From the NCBI RefSeq assembly GCF_001904635.1, contig NZ_MRCB01000002.1, positions 1-64,000 on the forward strand: a stretch of 64,000 bases of DNA, read 5' to 3'. The notes below the pieces were generated by a model. That model worked only from the letters and a program-made list of their open reading frames with translations. It ran no database searches and was not told where the DNA came from. A program made the position numbers and the translations under genes. The DNA is from Hydrococcus rivularis NIES-593. Lineage in GTDB: Bacteria > Cyanobacteriota > Cyanobacteriia > Cyanobacteriales > Microcystaceae. Below are positions 63,416 through 64,000 of this stretch, piece by piece (within the stretch, counting starts at the first letter, position 1; the number at the start of each line of letters is the position of its first letter).

Positions 63416-64000
63416 ATGACTGCTGTGCCTATTCCCCGCCAGCCCTCTTCAACCGATAAGAATGCAAACCCTAGTGGTGTCAGAACTGAAACTACGCCGG
63501 TATTGGCACTGAAGGAACTGGTAGCTAGTTTGTACCGAGAACAAAACAAAATTCAAAATTTGTTGAGTTCTCTAGGCTTTGCTTTGCGTAGCTTTAATAA
63601 CCTCAATCAATTTTTGGAGTTAACGCCATTAATGGCGGCACGAGTCACCGATGCTGATGGCAGCGCTCTGATTTTGTTGAAATCCAACGGGCAGGTATCC
63701 CTAGAACAGTTACATTGTCAGGAACATCAGGCGACTCAAGAACTTCGTCGTCTGCTCGATGGCGTGATTCGTCAGGCCAATACTTCAGAAAACCAAAGAA
63801 ACAAAAATTCAAACAATTCGCCTGTCTTGCTATTACCATCGTTGCTTGACGAGCAAATCAGGCAGGCTTTGGGTTCCCAAGTACGACTCTACAGCACGCC
63901 AGTTTTGGTCAAAAATGTCGAGAGAGGGCGTTTTTATATCTTTAGTAACGATCCAGACTACGTTTGGACTCAAACTCGGCGAAAGTTGCTTCAGCTAGTT
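63416..64000 (+). CDS. GAF-like signalling protein, 5' part only
   Basis: From ATG 63416 the frame is open for 195 codons to the window end. The beginning is polar (MTAVPIPRQPSSTDKNANPS). Then comes LALKELVASLYREQNKIQNLL and a region NLNQFLELTPLMAARVTDADGSALILL that resembles the start of a GAF sensor domain, followed by SPVLLLPSLLDEQIRQALGS and STPVLVKNVERGRFYIFS. This opening is like cyanobacterial GAF-PP2C/SpoIIE phosphatases of the IcfG type (recollection), but the catalytic part lies outside the window. Gene identity is therefore provisional. Confidence 0.65.
   Translation, partial: MTAVPIPRQPSSTDKNANPSGVRTETTPVLALKELVASLYREQNKIQNLLSSLGFALRSFNNLNQFLELTPLMAARVTDADGSALILLKSNGQVSLEQLHCQEHQATQELRRLLDGVIRQANTSENQRNKNSNNSPVLLLPSLLDEQIRQALGSQVRLYSTPVLVKNVERGRFYIFSNDPDYVWTQTRRKLLQLV

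Overview
The window is chromosomal DNA of a cyanobacterium. The octamer GCGATCGC (HIP1) occurs throughout, in genes and between them. It carries petM and a Psb28-type gene, the cyanobacterial PanC-Cmk fusion, several families I know mainly from cyanobacteria (DUF1822, DUF3288, CyRepA1-type replication protein) and a scattered hopanoid gene set (squalene-hopene cyclase, HpnH, HpnB). This fits a chroococcalean or pleurocapsalean genome, but the sequence alone does not fix the genus. I found no tRNA, rRNA, CRISPR array or intact insertion sequence.

Layout: 1-5 kb holds a truncated phosphoesterase, a PepSY protein, a four-helix EamA/SMR-like protein, a large membrane protein, a TIGR01777 epimerase, psb28-2 and the 37-residue petM. 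5-17 kb is mostly housekeeping: pdxA, an RRM RNA-binding protein with a clear terminator, tadA, grxC, a GH133-type glycogen debranching enzyme, a CRTISO-like oxidoreductase, a Ser/Thr kinase, a Trm1-type tRNA methyltransferase and thrS. 17-24 kb has a chromosomal CyRepA1-like plasmid replication protein, a DUF697 GTPase, DAHP synthase and a TagA/WecG glycosyltransferase.

24.2-29.2 kb is the most unusual section: a decayed gene, an ECF-like sigma factor, a DUF1822 protein, and a caspase-like CHAT protein fused through one membrane helix to a periplasmic branched-chain amino-acid-binding-protein domain. The CHAT gene is split in two in-phase ORFs by a short AT-rich stretch containing a direct repeat. 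The cassette reads as a possible ligand-sensing membrane protease or cell-fate module.

29-36 kb has a PabB/TrpE-like synthase, an EcfT protein, a four-gene surface-polysaccharide-like operon (TagA glycosyltransferase, DUF3473-type deacetylase, radical SAM, methyltransferase) and a convergent hpnH. 36-38 kb is a small toxin-antitoxin zone: a receiver-domain remnant, an AbrB/Doc pair with a perfect operator-like palindrome, and an orphan antitoxin with a truncated toxin lying between two imperfect copies of the purM 3' end.

38-50.5 kb contains purM, an RlpA-like protein, the panC-cmk fusion, a TPR protein, a response regulator, a second-type gyrase/topo IV A subunit, clpB, a 29-residue candidate membrane peptide and a cation/proton antiporter. 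50.6-64 kb has an AMIN-amidase, a dead integron-type integrase fragment, an SDR dehydrogenase, DUF3288, shc, three glycosyltransferase genes including hpnB, a membrane-anchored acidic protein with a near-identical 357-bp tandem repeat, an apparently exported pterin-dehydratase-like protein, and the start of a GAF-like signalling protein that runs off the window.
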